Numbered from the stretch's first letter, positions 1 to 6,877 are shown. The stretch: 9,707 nt of DNA from Bacteroidota bacterium (GCA_023406915.1 JAEXTR010000099.1:1-9707); one strand, 5' to 3'. Notes: generated by a model not told the origin, from the letters alone. Numbers and translations are program-made.

Positions 1-494
1 ACACACAGTTGAGTGATGAAGTAAAAGAAGTAAAAGTCCTCGAACTGCAGACGCTTCAGGAATCAGAGCGGCAGGCAGGCTCTTATATCGGTATACTTGG
101 AAAGACTATTGAACCCATTATCGAACCCCTTGGCTTCGACTGGAAGATCGGTATCGCGATTATCACGGGTATGGCTGCAAAAGAGATCGTTGTCTCAACC
201 ATGGGTGTGCTGTATCAGGCAGACCTCGAAGCTGATGAAAACTCCGGCACCTTGCAGGATAAACTGAAAGAGCAGGTCTATGCCAGCGGTCCAAACACTG
301 GTGAAAAGATTTTCACTCCACTGGTTGGTTACTCGTTTATGCTCTTCGTATTGATCTATTTTCCGTGTGTGGCTGTGATCGCAGCCGTACGGAAGGAAGC
401 AAACTGGCTATGGGCTCTGTTCCTTATGGGTTATACCACGGGTGTGGCATGGCTGGTATCATTCTTTACATATCAGATAGGGAGTCTCTTTTAA
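1..494 (+). CDS. feoB: Ferrous iron transport protein B, C-terminal part (5' end outside window)
   Basis: FeoB is the inner-membrane Fe(II) permease, with an N-terminal G domain and a C-terminal helical pore. Only the last 163 residues are visible; the frame is open to the left edge, so the gene begins outside the window. Recognition rests on the typical FeoB pore segment: an SYIG..GK.IEP...PLGFDWKIG stretch followed by G.AAKE.VVSTMG.LY (about residues 28-72 of the visible part), then three hydrophobic helices to the C-terminus. Known FeoB proteins carry the same AAKE-VVST element in the second Gate-like half. A TTG at 9 could be read as a start but falls in mid-protein and is not one. The stop TAA overlaps the ATG of the following gene (TAATG), implying translational coupling. 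Substrate is inferred from the family. Confidence 0.95.
   Translation, partial: TQLSDEVKEVKVLELQTLQESERQAGSYIGILGKTIEPIIEPLGFDWKIGIAIITGMAAKEIVVSTMGVLYQADLEADENSGTLQDKLKEQVYASGPNTGEKIFTPLVGYSFMLFVLIYFPCVAVIAAVRKEANWLWALFLMGYTTGVAWLVSFFTYQIGSLF
479..484 (+). promoter_or_regulatory. Shine-Dalgarno site of the FeoB-associated gene
   Basis: AGGGAG lies nine bases before the ATG at 494, inside the last codons of feoB. It supports 494 as the start of the small Cys-rich protein, rather than an earlier in-frame ATG at 365 that would lie deep inside feoB. Confidence 0.7.
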
Positions 495-670
495 TGGATC
501 AACATGCAATGCAGTATCTAGTCGTCGGATTGATTCTGGCAGTGACTGGTGTTTTCGTATCAGTCAAGTTTTACAAGAAGTATCTGCAAAAGAAACAGCA
601 GGATTCATGCGGATGTTCTTCCTCTAGTTGTGGCGGCTGTCCCGTAAAGAAACTGGAGAAGGTGAGCTAG
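494..670 (+). CDS. FeoB-associated Cys-rich membrane protein
   Basis: A 58-residue protein with one membrane helix (about residues 7-25, YLVVGLILAVTGVFVSV), then a basic stretch (KFYKKYLQKK) and a Cys-rich tail with C39, C41, C46 and C49 in a CGC-S4-CGGCP arrangement. This architecture and its position directly after feoB match the small FeoB-associated Cys-rich membrane protein family (Pfam FeoB_associated), found next to feoB in many Bacteroidota and Firmicutes. The role of the family is not settled; handling or sensing iron at the cytoplasmic face of FeoB is a reasonable inference from the thiols and the basic residues after the helix, which put the tail inside. The start ATG overlaps the feoB stop by one base and has a good Shine-Dalgarno site, so the two are almost certainly co-translated. 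Confidence 0.9.
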   Translation: MDQHAMQYLVVGLILAVTGVFVSVKFYKKYLQKKQQDSCGCSSSSCGGCPVKKLEKVS

Positions 671-815
671 ATAGTACTACGGCGAGTAAGAAATCTCGAA
701 GGCATATTACCAATGGAAATTAATTGAAAACGAAAAGATACTGATGGGGGATTTATAATAGTTCACCCTCATGAAGTCTGAAAGTTGAAGTTATTTGCCA
801 CAAGTATTTACAGGC

Positions 816-843
816 GTCCCCCGAAGGGGTACCATATTTATAG
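816..843 (+). repeat. Palindromic repeat unit, copy 1
   Basis: The core CCCC(C)GAAGGGG can fold into a short C4/G4 stem and is followed by ACCATATTTATAG. It shares the order 'C-run, GAA, G-run, (GT/C)xCATATxTAT' with the second unit about 50 bases downstream. From memory, CGACCCCGAAGGGGTCGCATATxTATAG elements are common between genes in Bacteroidota-related genomes; I cannot verify that here. It lies in a non-coding gap after the feo operon. Confidence 0.6.
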
Positions 844-867
844 GATAAGCCGCAAAGAAAGAATATT

Positions 868-895
868 CGACCCCGAAGGCGGTCGCATATCTATT
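868..895 (+). repeat. Palindromic repeat unit, copy 2
   Basis: CGACC(868-872) pairs with GGTCG(881-885), and an inner CC-GAA-GG extends the stem, leaving one bulged C at 880. The hairpin is followed by CATATCTATT, parallel to CATATTTATAG after copy 1. The bulge makes it a slightly decayed form of a perfect CGACCCC-GAA-GGGGTCG hairpin. No long T-run follows, so it is not a typical intrinsic terminator. Confidence 0.65.
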
Positions 896-958
896 TTGAT
901 TTTGTTACCAAATAACTATTGCAGAAGGTCATTCAGGAAATCTTTTTGATAAAGTGAT

Positions 959-1007
959 AAAAAGACGCTTTGCCCCGCTTTGAGTGTTGCGCGGGGCTTG
1001 GCGTTTT
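959..1007 (-). terminator. Intrinsic terminator, probably bidirectional
   Basis: GCCCCGC(972-978) pairs perfectly with GCGGGGC(991-997), with a 12-base loop. An outer stem pairs 962-968 with 1001-1007 (one G-T pair). On the minus strand the stem is followed by TTTTTATCAC, a U-tract 12 bases past the stop of the SHOCT gene. On the plus strand TTTT lies in the distal arm (1004-1007), so it may also stop transcription arriving from feoB. Confidence 0.88.
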
Positions 1008-1018
1008 AAACTCACTGA

Positions 1019-2125
1019 TCAGAATCGGGTAAGAATTTCCCGTTTCTTGATAATATACTCCTCCTCTGAAATCAGTCCTTTTTCTTTTAATTCCAGAAGC
1101 TTGTTCAGTTGCTCTGCAATGTCCATCTGAGGTTGCTCACTCTGAGCACTGCTGCTGAATCCCGAGCTACTGTTCGGTGAATGTCCCATCTCACCTGTAG
1201 GTCTGTTGATGATTGTATTCAGATTCAGCTTCTGATCGAGGTCAACACACAACAGCAGTTCAATACAGCTGAATATAGCCAATACAAAGATCCCGCCAAC
1301 CCAGGCAAACATCTTGATCAGCGTCATAATGATTGTAGGTATCTGCTTCGGTGAATCGATAATTCCGTCAATGATCAGATACACCAGTGGAAGAAACGAA
1401 ACCAGGAGCGCAATGACCCACAACTGCTGTATCGTGTAACTGTGCATCTGGGTAAACTGCGGCGACTGCCAGATCTGTACAGTTCGATAAATAATCAAAC
1501 CAGCCAACACCTGCGATGCAATATGACACAGACCGCTGAAATGGACAATCACTGCTTCAGAGCTCGAAAACAACTGTTCAAACCCATACAATAGCATGAT
1601 GGAGTCACTTGCCCCTTCCATGAATTGTGCAATCATATAAAAAAGGCACCCAAGCGATAAAATAAAAAGTGCTGTTTTATATTCTGGTCGTACCTGGAGT
1701 GTAAACGCACCAATGAATATCAGGAGCCAGCCAATTGCCGAAAACCCAATCATATCATCTGCGCCGCCCATGCTTAACCTGCCCATCTGATTGGATACAG
1801 AACTGTTTACAATCATAAGAATTAAAGGCAAGAATGCAAGAACAGTAAGTGCAATTGCACGTATTACCTGATCAGGTATGCGGATCAGAAACAATCCTGC
1901 AATCCCCGCAATCAATGGATAAATGAAGAACAGTTTCAGAAGAAACTTTACGTTTTCCTGATCAAAGATCTCAAAGTTAATGAAGATAAGCTCTCCGCCG
2001 GAGAAAGAAGAGTAAAAATAGATGGGAAGAACTGCGCCCACGATTAGGGCGATACACGCGGTGACTATATAAAAAGTAGTGCCGCGGCTCATCAGATTAC
2101 GGTTGATACCATCGAAATAATCCAT
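1019..2125 (-). CDS. Multi-pass membrane protein with C-terminal SHOCT domain
   Basis: A 368-residue protein with about eight hydrophobic helices (roughly residues 15-38, 61-82, 87-107, 124-145, 150-168, 190-216, 232-254, 262-293), a Ser/Asn/Gln-rich linker (about 308-334) and a C-terminal helical pair matching the SHOCT motif (about 335-366: LNKLLELKEKGLISEEEY..KK.EIL). SHOCT is a short oligomerisation-like domain often attached to membrane or envelope proteins; its biochemical role is poorly defined. I do not recognise the membrane part and assign no function. Between helices 3 and 4 is a Gly/Met/Asp-rich loop (RLSMGGADDM). GGGAG six to ten bases before the ATG supports the start. A strong terminator follows within 12 bases. 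The nearest gene on the same strand, the STAS-like gene, ends 159 bases upstream, so this gene may have its own promoter. Confidence 0.85.
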   Translation of the reverse strand: MDYFDGINRNLMSRGTTFYIVTACIALIVGAVLPIYFYSSFSGGELIFINFEIFDQENVKFLLKLFFIYPLIAGIAGLFLIRIPDQVIRAIALTVLAFLPLILMIVNSSVSNQMGRLSMGGADDMIGFSAIGWLLIFIGAFTLQVRPEYKTALFILSLGCLFYMIAQFMEGASDSIMLLYGFEQLFSSSEAVIVHFSGLCHIASQVLAGLIIYRTVQIWQSPQFTQMHSYTIQQLWVIALLVSFLPLVYLIIDGIIDSPKQIPTIIMTLIKMFAWVGGIFVLAIFSCIELLLCVDLDQKLNLNTIINRPTGEMGHSPNSSSGFSSSAQSEQPQMDIAEQLNKLLELKEKGLISEEEYIIKKREILTRF

Positions 2126-2284
2126 CTGGACTCCCGGTTTATGATGAAAACATACCGTAGTAACTTAACCACCCATTCTGTGAGAGGCAAGAAAAATCTG
2201 ATGATGCAATTCAGTACACAGACACCTTTCCAGCGCCCGGGTTCATTCAGCAAATACACTGCACAGATTTAAGCAGAACATCAG

Positions 2285-2680
2285 CTATTGCTTATCAGGA
2301 TCGGTCCCCTTGGTCAGCCAATCAACTCCGGTTCGCTCCCAATTCGGGTTTGATGATGAATCGACATATCGCTCCCATTGATAGATACCCGTCTCTTTTG
2401 CAATGCGGGTAAACTGAGCTTTAATAATGGAAGAAGAAACCACTACCACTGACCTTAACATACCGCTTTTCTGGTATAGCTTTTGACCTTCCTGCATAAT
2501 CATCTGTGAATCAGGTGAGAGAGGTTTCAGGGTGCGCATATCGACAAAGATTCCGAAGTTGTTTGGAGCGCTTCTCAGATGGGTTTGCGATTCATGGAGC
2601 CATGCCTGCATCTCTTCAGGCCGGATAAAATCGCTGAAGGTGAGTAAGTAACCGTAGTCCTTTTTTTCGATCTTATACAT
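2285..2680 (-). CDS. STAS-like (SpoIIAA-like) small soluble protein, function unknown
   Basis: A 131-residue protein without signal peptide or membrane segment. The pattern is alternating strand and helix: YKIEKKDYGYLLTFSDF (two strands), an EEM..WLHES helix, FGIFVDMRTLKPLS (buried strand ending in VDMR), a helix SQMIMQEGQKLYQKSG, the strand SVVVVSSS, an amphipathic helix IIKAQFTRIAKETG, and a C-terminal ERYVD..SNPNWERTGVDWL segment. This resembles the SpoIIAA/STAS-like fold, and I recall similar uncharacterised proteins in environmental Bacteroidota-type genomes. The classical phosphorylatable serine motif of anti-anti-sigma factors (DSxG after the second strand) is not evident, so a partner-switch role is unproven. 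The ATG at 2680 is chosen because AGGAAG precedes it; the frame is open 53 codons further upstream but that stretch is not protein-like. Confidence 0.75.
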   Translation of the reverse strand: MYKIEKKDYGYLLTFSDFIRPEEMQAWLHESQTHLRSAPNNFGIFVDMRTLKPLSPDSQMIMQEGQKLYQKSGMLRSVVVVSSSIIKAQFTRIAKETGIYQWERYVDSSSNPNWERTGVDWLTKGTDPDKQ

Positions 2681-2685
2681 AACAT

Positions 2686-2691
2686 CTTCCT
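2686..2691 (-). promoter_or_regulatory. Shine-Dalgarno site fixing the start of the STAS-like gene
   Basis: On the minus strand AGGAAG ends five bases before the ATG at 2680. It decides between this start and the open frame that continues upstream to 2839. Confidence 0.7.
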
Positions 2692-2934
2692 TTCTTGATG
2701 AAGTATACTGATTGCAACCCGGTGGACTGTGTCCGCTGAATCGCGGTGTCAAGAATATGACTACTGTGTACCCCGGAATGAAAGATTTTCTCAGCGGAGA
2801 GGGGAATAAATTAGTGGAACTATGTGTCTCCGGCAGCAATGAATATCCGCCTGGAAGGAAATCGGTTAGCTGTGCGATTGATCATATGGAGGTATTATTT
2901 AAATACACTCAGGAAATTTTACTTATTATAAAGT

Positions 2935-2963
2935 AACTGAATCGAAAGTACAGAAATTCAGTT
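2935..2963 (-). terminator. Possible weak terminator after ndh
   Basis: AACTGAAT (2935-2942) and ATTCAGTT (2956-2963) form a perfect 8-bp inverted repeat with a 13-base loop, 62 bases past the ndh stop. The minus-strand tail (ACTTTATAATAAG) is AT-rich but has no solid T-run, and the stem is GC-poor, so this could instead be an operator-like site or chance. Confidence 0.3.
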
Positions 2964-3024
2964 AAGAAGTCAAGCAAAATCGGATAGTGAGAATTGTAGG
3001 GAGTTGAAAATAGCCCCACCCGTA

Positions 3025-4287
3025 TTACGGTGATTGATGCCGCTCTTTTTTGAGAAATCTGCCCGTGATGAGTCTGATACCCCTCTGAAAGGTAAAATAA
3101 TACCAGATCCATTCTATCATTACCCGGAAACGGTTACGAAAATTGATAAGATAGGCAACATGGATCAAAGACCACAATAACCATGCAGCATATCCCGAAA
3201 GCTTCAATCCAAATACTTCAGCGATAGCCTTGTATCTGCCAATCGTTGCCATATTACCTTTATCGTTGTATGCAAATGGCTCAGGTGATATTCCTTGTTC
3301 GCGCTGAATGATGCTGTTGGCTGCATAGATTCCCCCCTGTAATGCTACCTGTGCTACACCGGGTAATGGGTTTCCACTGATTGCTGCTGCATCACCAATG
3401 ACGTACACGGTATCGTGATCAGGTAACGTCAGATGATGTGTAACCATGGCACGGTTACTACGATCAAGGTGCGTGCTAAGTTTTGATAATAGCGGAGATG
3501 CTGTGTTACCAGCAGCCCAGATGATATTCTCAGATGAGAACTCACCTGCAGATGTGGTAACTACATTGTGATAGATGGACTCAACCCTGGTATTCAATAG
3601 TACTGTCACGCCAAGCTGTTTGAGGTCTTTTAAAGCTTTATGGGAAAGTTCAGGAGAATAAGCTGTAAGTATGCGGGGACCTGCCTCAACCAGCAGAACC
3701 CGTGTGTCCTCACGCCTGATGTTTCTATACTCACCCCTGATTGACTTACTGACAATCTCTGCTATTGCTGCGGACATCTCAACCCCTGTTGGTCCACCGC
3801 CAATAACCACATACGTGAGAAATGGTGCGCGTGCTGTGGCAGATTGCTCATTCTCAGCCGATTCGAGTGAGCGAAGGATTCTCTCCCTGATCGTGAGAGC
3901 ATCATCTAGTGTTTTTAGGCCGGGTGCAAAACGCTCCCACTGATCATTGCCGAAATAGGAATGCTTTGATCCGGGGGCAAGGATCAGATAATCATATTGA
4001 AAGGAACACTGGTCAGTGGTTACTGTCTGCGCAGCAGTATTGATGTCAACCACCTCCTGCATATAGACCTGAACGTTTTTCCGGTTCCTGAATACCGTCC
4101 TGATAGGTACGGCAATGTCAGCAGGGGAGAGTGCAGCAGTTGCAACCTGATACAATAATGGCTGAAATAAATGGTAATTGTTGCGATCAATAAGAATAAT
4201 ATTAAATTCTTTGTGGTTCTGAAATACTTTCGCAGCGGCAAGCCCGCCGAATCCAGCACCAATGATAATGACTGTTTTCTGTTTCAC
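3025..4287 (-). CDS. ndh: Type II NADH:quinone oxidoreductase (NDH-2)
   Basis: A 420-residue single-subunit flavoprotein that oxidises NADH and reduces membrane quinone without pumping protons. Domains in order: FAD Rossmann motif GAGFGG (10-15), then the NYHLFQPLLYQVAT segment typical of NDH-2 (37-50); the second, NADH-binding Rossmann motif GGGPTGVE (163-170) with acidic E201 at the end of its second strand; the FAD-contacting IGDAAA (297-302); the quinone-site AQVALQGG (312-319); and a C-terminal amphipathic membrane anchor, GYAAWLLWSLIHVAYLINFRNR followed by YFTFQRGIRLITG. Length is normal. The start is GTG with an in-frame TAA immediately upstream and no evident Shine-Dalgarno site, so translation initiation is unusual. 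It lies 60 bases downstream of the AlkD-like gene on the same strand and may be read with it. Confidence 0.93.
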   Translation of the reverse strand: MKQKTVIIIGAGFGGLAAAKVFQNHKEFNIILIDRNNYHLFQPLLYQVATAALSPADIAVPIRTVFRNRKNVQVYMQEVVDINTAAQTVTTDQCSFQYDYLILAPGSKHSYFGNDQWERFAPGLKTLDDALTIRERILRSLESAENEQSATARAPFLTYVVIGGGPTGVEMSAAIAEIVSKSIRGEYRNIRREDTRVLLVEAGPRILTAYSPELSHKALKDLKQLGVTVLLNTRVESIYHNVVTTSAGEFSSENIIWAAGNTASPLLSKLSTHLDRSNRAMVTHHLTLPDHDTVYVIGDAAAISGNPLPGVAQVALQGGIYAANSIIQREQGISPEPFAYNDKGNMATIGRYKAIAEVFGLKLSGYAAWLLWSLIHVAYLINFRNRFRVMIEWIWYYFTFQRGIRLITGRFLKKERHQSP

Positions 4288-4347
4288 TTAAATCACATAG
4301 TTATTGAGGATTGTAACGATTGCATGAAATAACCTTCATTTGAATTA

Positions 4348-5076
4348 TCAGCAACCCAGCGGTGTTCTTTTCTTACCATTTGGCTTCAGTGCCATACGTG
4401 CGTACATCTTCTCAATGTACGGTTTGATCAGAAAAGTCTGGCAGCTCGTTTCACCATGATCAATCTCAACCGGTCCGATAATATCTGCTGCCTCAAATAC
4501 CAGATCACGCAAGGCTTCATTCCTTCCGCCAATCGCAATCAGACAGTTGTTCATCCCCTCCTTTGCACGGTTGGGGGCGGTATGTATCTTAGCTATTATG
4601 GTTTTGATATGGGGAGCAAAAAACTCATCAGACAGATCGGGTGATTCCAGTGCCATGACCCCCAGCAGGGTGTACGCTGCCCGCAAAAAAAGTTCATCAC
4701 TTTTCGCAATCCACTCTTTCAATACTTGTTCGGCATATGGTGTGGAACGTGCGATCTTTGCAATGGAATCCGCAAGATAAAAATAGTCACAGTCATATAA
4801 CCTGCGGGTAAGTGATTCCGGGCTGTGTAATGCCGGGGGATCGATCATAGCTGAAAGTGTCCGTGCATCAACATTTTTGGTTTGCCAAAGCTCCTCAGCA
4901 AGCTTCCGCAATTCATCTGCGGGTAGCTTCGCCTTTTTGATGGCTTTTACCAACTGCCCCTGATGGGCAAAACTGACGCCGAACATGTCACCTTTTGCGC
5001 CGTGTCTACGATAAATCTTACGGTTCTGTTCAGTACCATATCCGGCAAGTGCTTCCATGATCTCTTGAAACTGCAT
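4348..5076 (-). CDS. AlkD-like DNA alkylation repair protein
   Basis: A 242-residue, largely helical protein matching the DNA alkylation repair (AlkD, HEAT-like repeat) family, whose characterised members are DNA glycosylases acting on N3- and N7-alkylated bases. Visible signatures: GTEQNRKIYRRHG (14-26) followed by FGVSFA (32-37); a central run of helices with DCDYFYLADSIAKIA (95-109); APNRAKEGMNNCLIAIGGR (167-185); and a C-terminal VEIDHGETSCQT (203-214). These belong to a subfamily distinct from the Bacillus cereus AlkD prototype, so I cannot map its catalytic Asp and Trp residues, and activity is inferred. The ATG at 5076 has only a weak purine-rich stretch (GAAAGAA) upstream. It is the first gene of a probable two-gene unit with ndh and faces the VWA-FHA gene divergently. 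Confidence 0.87.
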   Translation of the reverse strand: MQFQEIMEALAGYGTEQNRKIYRRHGAKGDMFGVSFAHQGQLVKAIKKAKLPADELRKLAEELWQTKNVDARTLSAMIDPPALHSPESLTRRLYDCDYFYLADSIAKIARSTPYAEQVLKEWIAKSDELFLRAAYTLLGVMALESPDLSDEFFAPHIKTIIAKIHTAPNRAKEGMNNCLIAIGGRNEALRDLVFEAADIIGPVEIDHGETSCQTFLIKPYIEKMYARMALKPNGKKRTPLGC

Positions 5077-5299
5077 ACTGTTCTTTCTGAAAGTCTATGA
5101 ATACTTATGAAACAGCATTTTGCAGGAATTGGTTGCGGTACAGAAGTGATAACTGACGCAATAATAATGATTTGCAGTAATCCTTTGTAAGGCAAAAACA
5201 TAAAAACTTGCTATCTTGCAATAGTGCCTTTTTACAAACACAGTGGCATATATTATCATCGCACAGATTATCACTCAGGTTCAATGAAAGACTGAAGCA
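5077..5299. promoter_or_regulatory. Divergent intergenic region, expected promoters both ways
   Basis: These 223 bases separate two divergent units (AlkD-like/ndh leftward, VWA-FHA/abgT/ArsC-like rightward), so they should contain both promoters. On the plus strand TTTTTA (5229-5234), 16 bases, then TATTAT (5251-5256) is a weak sigma-70-type candidate about 44 bases before the ATG. No clear operator repeat is visible and no convincing leftward promoter could be picked. Confidence 0.45.
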
Positions 5300-6877
5300 A
5301 TGAATACAAGTCACAATAGAGTTTTTGGTGTGCTTTTCCCTGTACTCCTCTTTTTCTGTGGAACACTACTGCTTGCTCAGAACACCAAAGTGACCGTGTT
5401 ACAGCATACTATTGATGCATTCCCAGCAATCGCGTTGAAAGTTCAGGTGCTCGATAAAGAAAGTACCCCCCTGAAGGATGTAAAATCTGATCAGTTCACT
5501 ATCACACTGAATGGTAAGAAAACTAAATCAATAACAGCCCAGCGGTTTGAAGAGAGTGGTAAGAATATCAAATTCCTGATCTGTCTTGATATGAGTGGCA
5601 CGATGCAAGGCGCTCCGCTGGATGAAATGAAAGGGGCAGTCCGAACCTTTATCAGACAGATGCGCTCAAGCGATGAGTTAGCAATCGCTGCATTCAGCGA
5701 TACCTACACCATGGTCGCAGAGTTTTCTTCTGACAAAAACTATCTCAACCAGAGAGTGGATGCCCTTACAGCAGATGGGAATTACTCGGAGATTTTTGAT
5801 GCTATGATCCGGGGAACTAAACACTTAAAGTTAACCGGCGATACAGTAGCACGGGCACTGATTGTGATTACTGATGGGAAAAATGAGAGCCGCACGAATG
5901 CCTATTCTGCGGAAGATGTGATTCGGGAAGCAAAGGATGCATTAGTGCCAATCTTCACGATTGGTTATACCAGGCAGGATCAGGCGTATTTTTCTTATCT
6001 TGAAAAGATATCCGCACAAACGGGCGGGACTTTTTATTCCGCACCAAATGGCAGGGAACTGGAATCAGCAATCAATAAGATGTACCGCCTTATGCTGGAT
6101 AGTTATTCAATTACCTGCGAGGCAGAGTGCTACGAATCTGATGGTAAACCGATACCCCTGAGCATCACCGTTGACTATAATAAAGAATCATTTGTGGTAA
6201 GCAAGGATATCATCATCCCTGCTGGTAAGAAAGCTGCCTGTCCTCTGAACTGGGTACTGATTGGTGGTGGTGCAGGAATCGTTTTTGTAGCTCTTGGGGT
6301 TTTCTTCTTTTTTCTGGGACGTAAGGCGAAAAGGAAAAAGAGTGAATTACAAAAGCTTAGCCAGGAAAAAGCAAAACAGGCTGAACGGGAAGCTGAAGAG
6401 CTGAAACGACACGCACAATTGCAACAACAGTTGCAGGACATTGAAAAGAAAAACGAAGATTTGAAAAAGGTTCTTTTAGAAAAAGAAAAGGCACAAACTC
6501 CCCAAATGCGGGAAACCAAGATGGTGCCCGAAGAAACAGAAAAGACAATTGTGCTGAATGTTTCCAATAATCCTGATAAGGGATCACGACTCCGGATGGA
6601 GATTCTGAATGGTAATTACAGCGGGAAGACCCTTGAATTTATGAATGACGGTGGTACTATTGGCAGACGTGATGATAATATGTATGTTCTGAAGGAAGAA
6701 ACTATTTCAGGCTATCACTGCGTGATAAGATTTGCTGATGGTATTTTTAGTCTGGAAGACCTCAACTCATCCAATGGGTCCTACATCAATGCCCGTAAAG
6801 TTAACGGAATGCAGGTTCTGAAAAACGGCGACCTTTTTTCACTCGGAAGGGTGGAAGGCAGAATAAAGATTCAATAA
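5300..6877 (+). CDS. Transmembrane VWA-domain protein with cytoplasmic coiled coil and FHA domain
   Basis: A 525-residue membrane protein. Segments: signal peptide (about 1-27, ending LLLAQ); a short beta-rich region (30-85); a von Willebrand A domain (about 90-268) with MIDAS motif DMSGT (97-101), S163 where the second MIDAS Thr is usual, and the ITDGKNE motif (190-196, D192); a linker with Cys pair C273/C277; one membrane helix (about 318-340); a basic stretch RKAKRKK; a charged Glu/Lys/Gln-rich coiled coil (about 345-400); and an FHA domain (about 428-525) with GTIGRR (452-457), S470/H473 and LNSSNGSYIN (488-497). The positive-inside rule puts VWA outside and FHA in the cytoplasm. FHA domains bind phosphothreonine; TEKTIVLN (413-420), just before the FHA, could be such a site. 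A metal-dependent adhesion or sensing role outside, coupled to Ser/Thr phospho-signalling inside, is inferred. No kinase is in the window. The Shine-Dalgarno site is weak (GAAAG). Confidence 0.9.
   Translation: MNTSHNRVFGVLFPVLLFFCGTLLLAQNTKVTVLQHTIDAFPAIALKVQVLDKESTPLKDVKSDQFTITLNGKKTKSITAQRFEESGKNIKFLICLDMSGTMQGAPLDEMKGAVRTFIRQMRSSDELAIAAFSDTYTMVAEFSSDKNYLNQRVDALTADGNYSEIFDAMIRGTKHLKLTGDTVARALIVITDGKNESRTNAYSAEDVIREAKDALVPIFTIGYTRQDQAYFSYLEKISAQTGGTFYSAPNGRELESAINKMYRLMLDSYSITCEAECYESDGKPIPLSITVDYNKESFVVSKDIIIPAGKKAACPLNWVLIGGGAGIVFVALGVFFFFLGRKAKRKKSELQKLSQEKAKQAEREAEELKRHAQLQQQLQDIEKKNEDLKKVLLEKEKAQTPQMRETKMVPEETEKTIVLNVSNNPDKGSRLRMEILNGNYSGKTLEFMNDGGTIGRRDDNMYVLKEETISGYHCVIRFADGIFSLEDLNSSNGSYINARKVNGMQVLKNGDLFSLGRVEGRIKIQ

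Larger units (their letters stand above)
671..1018. other. Intergenic region with hairpin repeats and a terminator
   Basis: This 348-base gap between the feo operon and the convergent SHOCT gene has no plausible coding sequence. The first 140 bases (671-810) show nothing I can interpret apart from a weak 7-bp inverted repeat (744-750 with 766-772) that lacks a T-run. The middle carries two related hairpin units (816-843 and 868-895). The right end carries a strong terminator (959-1007) that probably serves both converging transcripts. Confidence 0.8.
2681..3024. other. Intergenic region between ndh and the STAS-like gene
   Basis: A 344-base gap on the minus-strand side. It should contain the promoter of the STAS-like gene, but I see no convincing -35/-10 pair. 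The stretch 2885-2940 is AT-rich (including the palindrome TATTTAAATA at 2896-2905), which would suit a promoter. The only structured element is the inverted repeat at 2935-2963. Short open frames on either strand here do not look like proteins. Confidence 0.6.

Noticed and set aside
365..493. Upstream in-frame start for the FeoB-associated protein
   Set aside because: It would lie inside feoB; the ATG at 494 has a Shine-Dalgarno site and starts directly before the membrane helix.
744..772. Seven-pair inverted repeat ATGGGGG/CCCTCAT downstream of the feo genes
   Set aside because: 15-base loop, one G-T pair and no T-run; more likely chance than a terminator.
2681..2839. N-terminal extension of the STAS-like protein by 53 residues
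   Set aside because: The added residues are Pro/Ser-rich without fold pattern, and a good AGGAAG ribosome site marks the internal ATG.
2712..2936. Open frame of 74 codons on the plus strand between ndh and the STAS-like gene
   Set aside because: No ribosome site, no family resemblance and no coding-like amino acid pattern; it overlaps the upstream region of the STAS-like gene.
2990..3023. Stem between GTGGGG and CCCTAC on the minus strand just after ndh
   Set aside because: Six pairs with a long loop, not followed by a T-run.
6175..6587. Long minus-strand frames opposite the coiled-coil part of the VWA-FHA gene
   Set aside because: Phe/Ser/Cys-rich products are the usual antisense reading of Lys/Glu-rich codons; the plus-strand gene is unambiguous.
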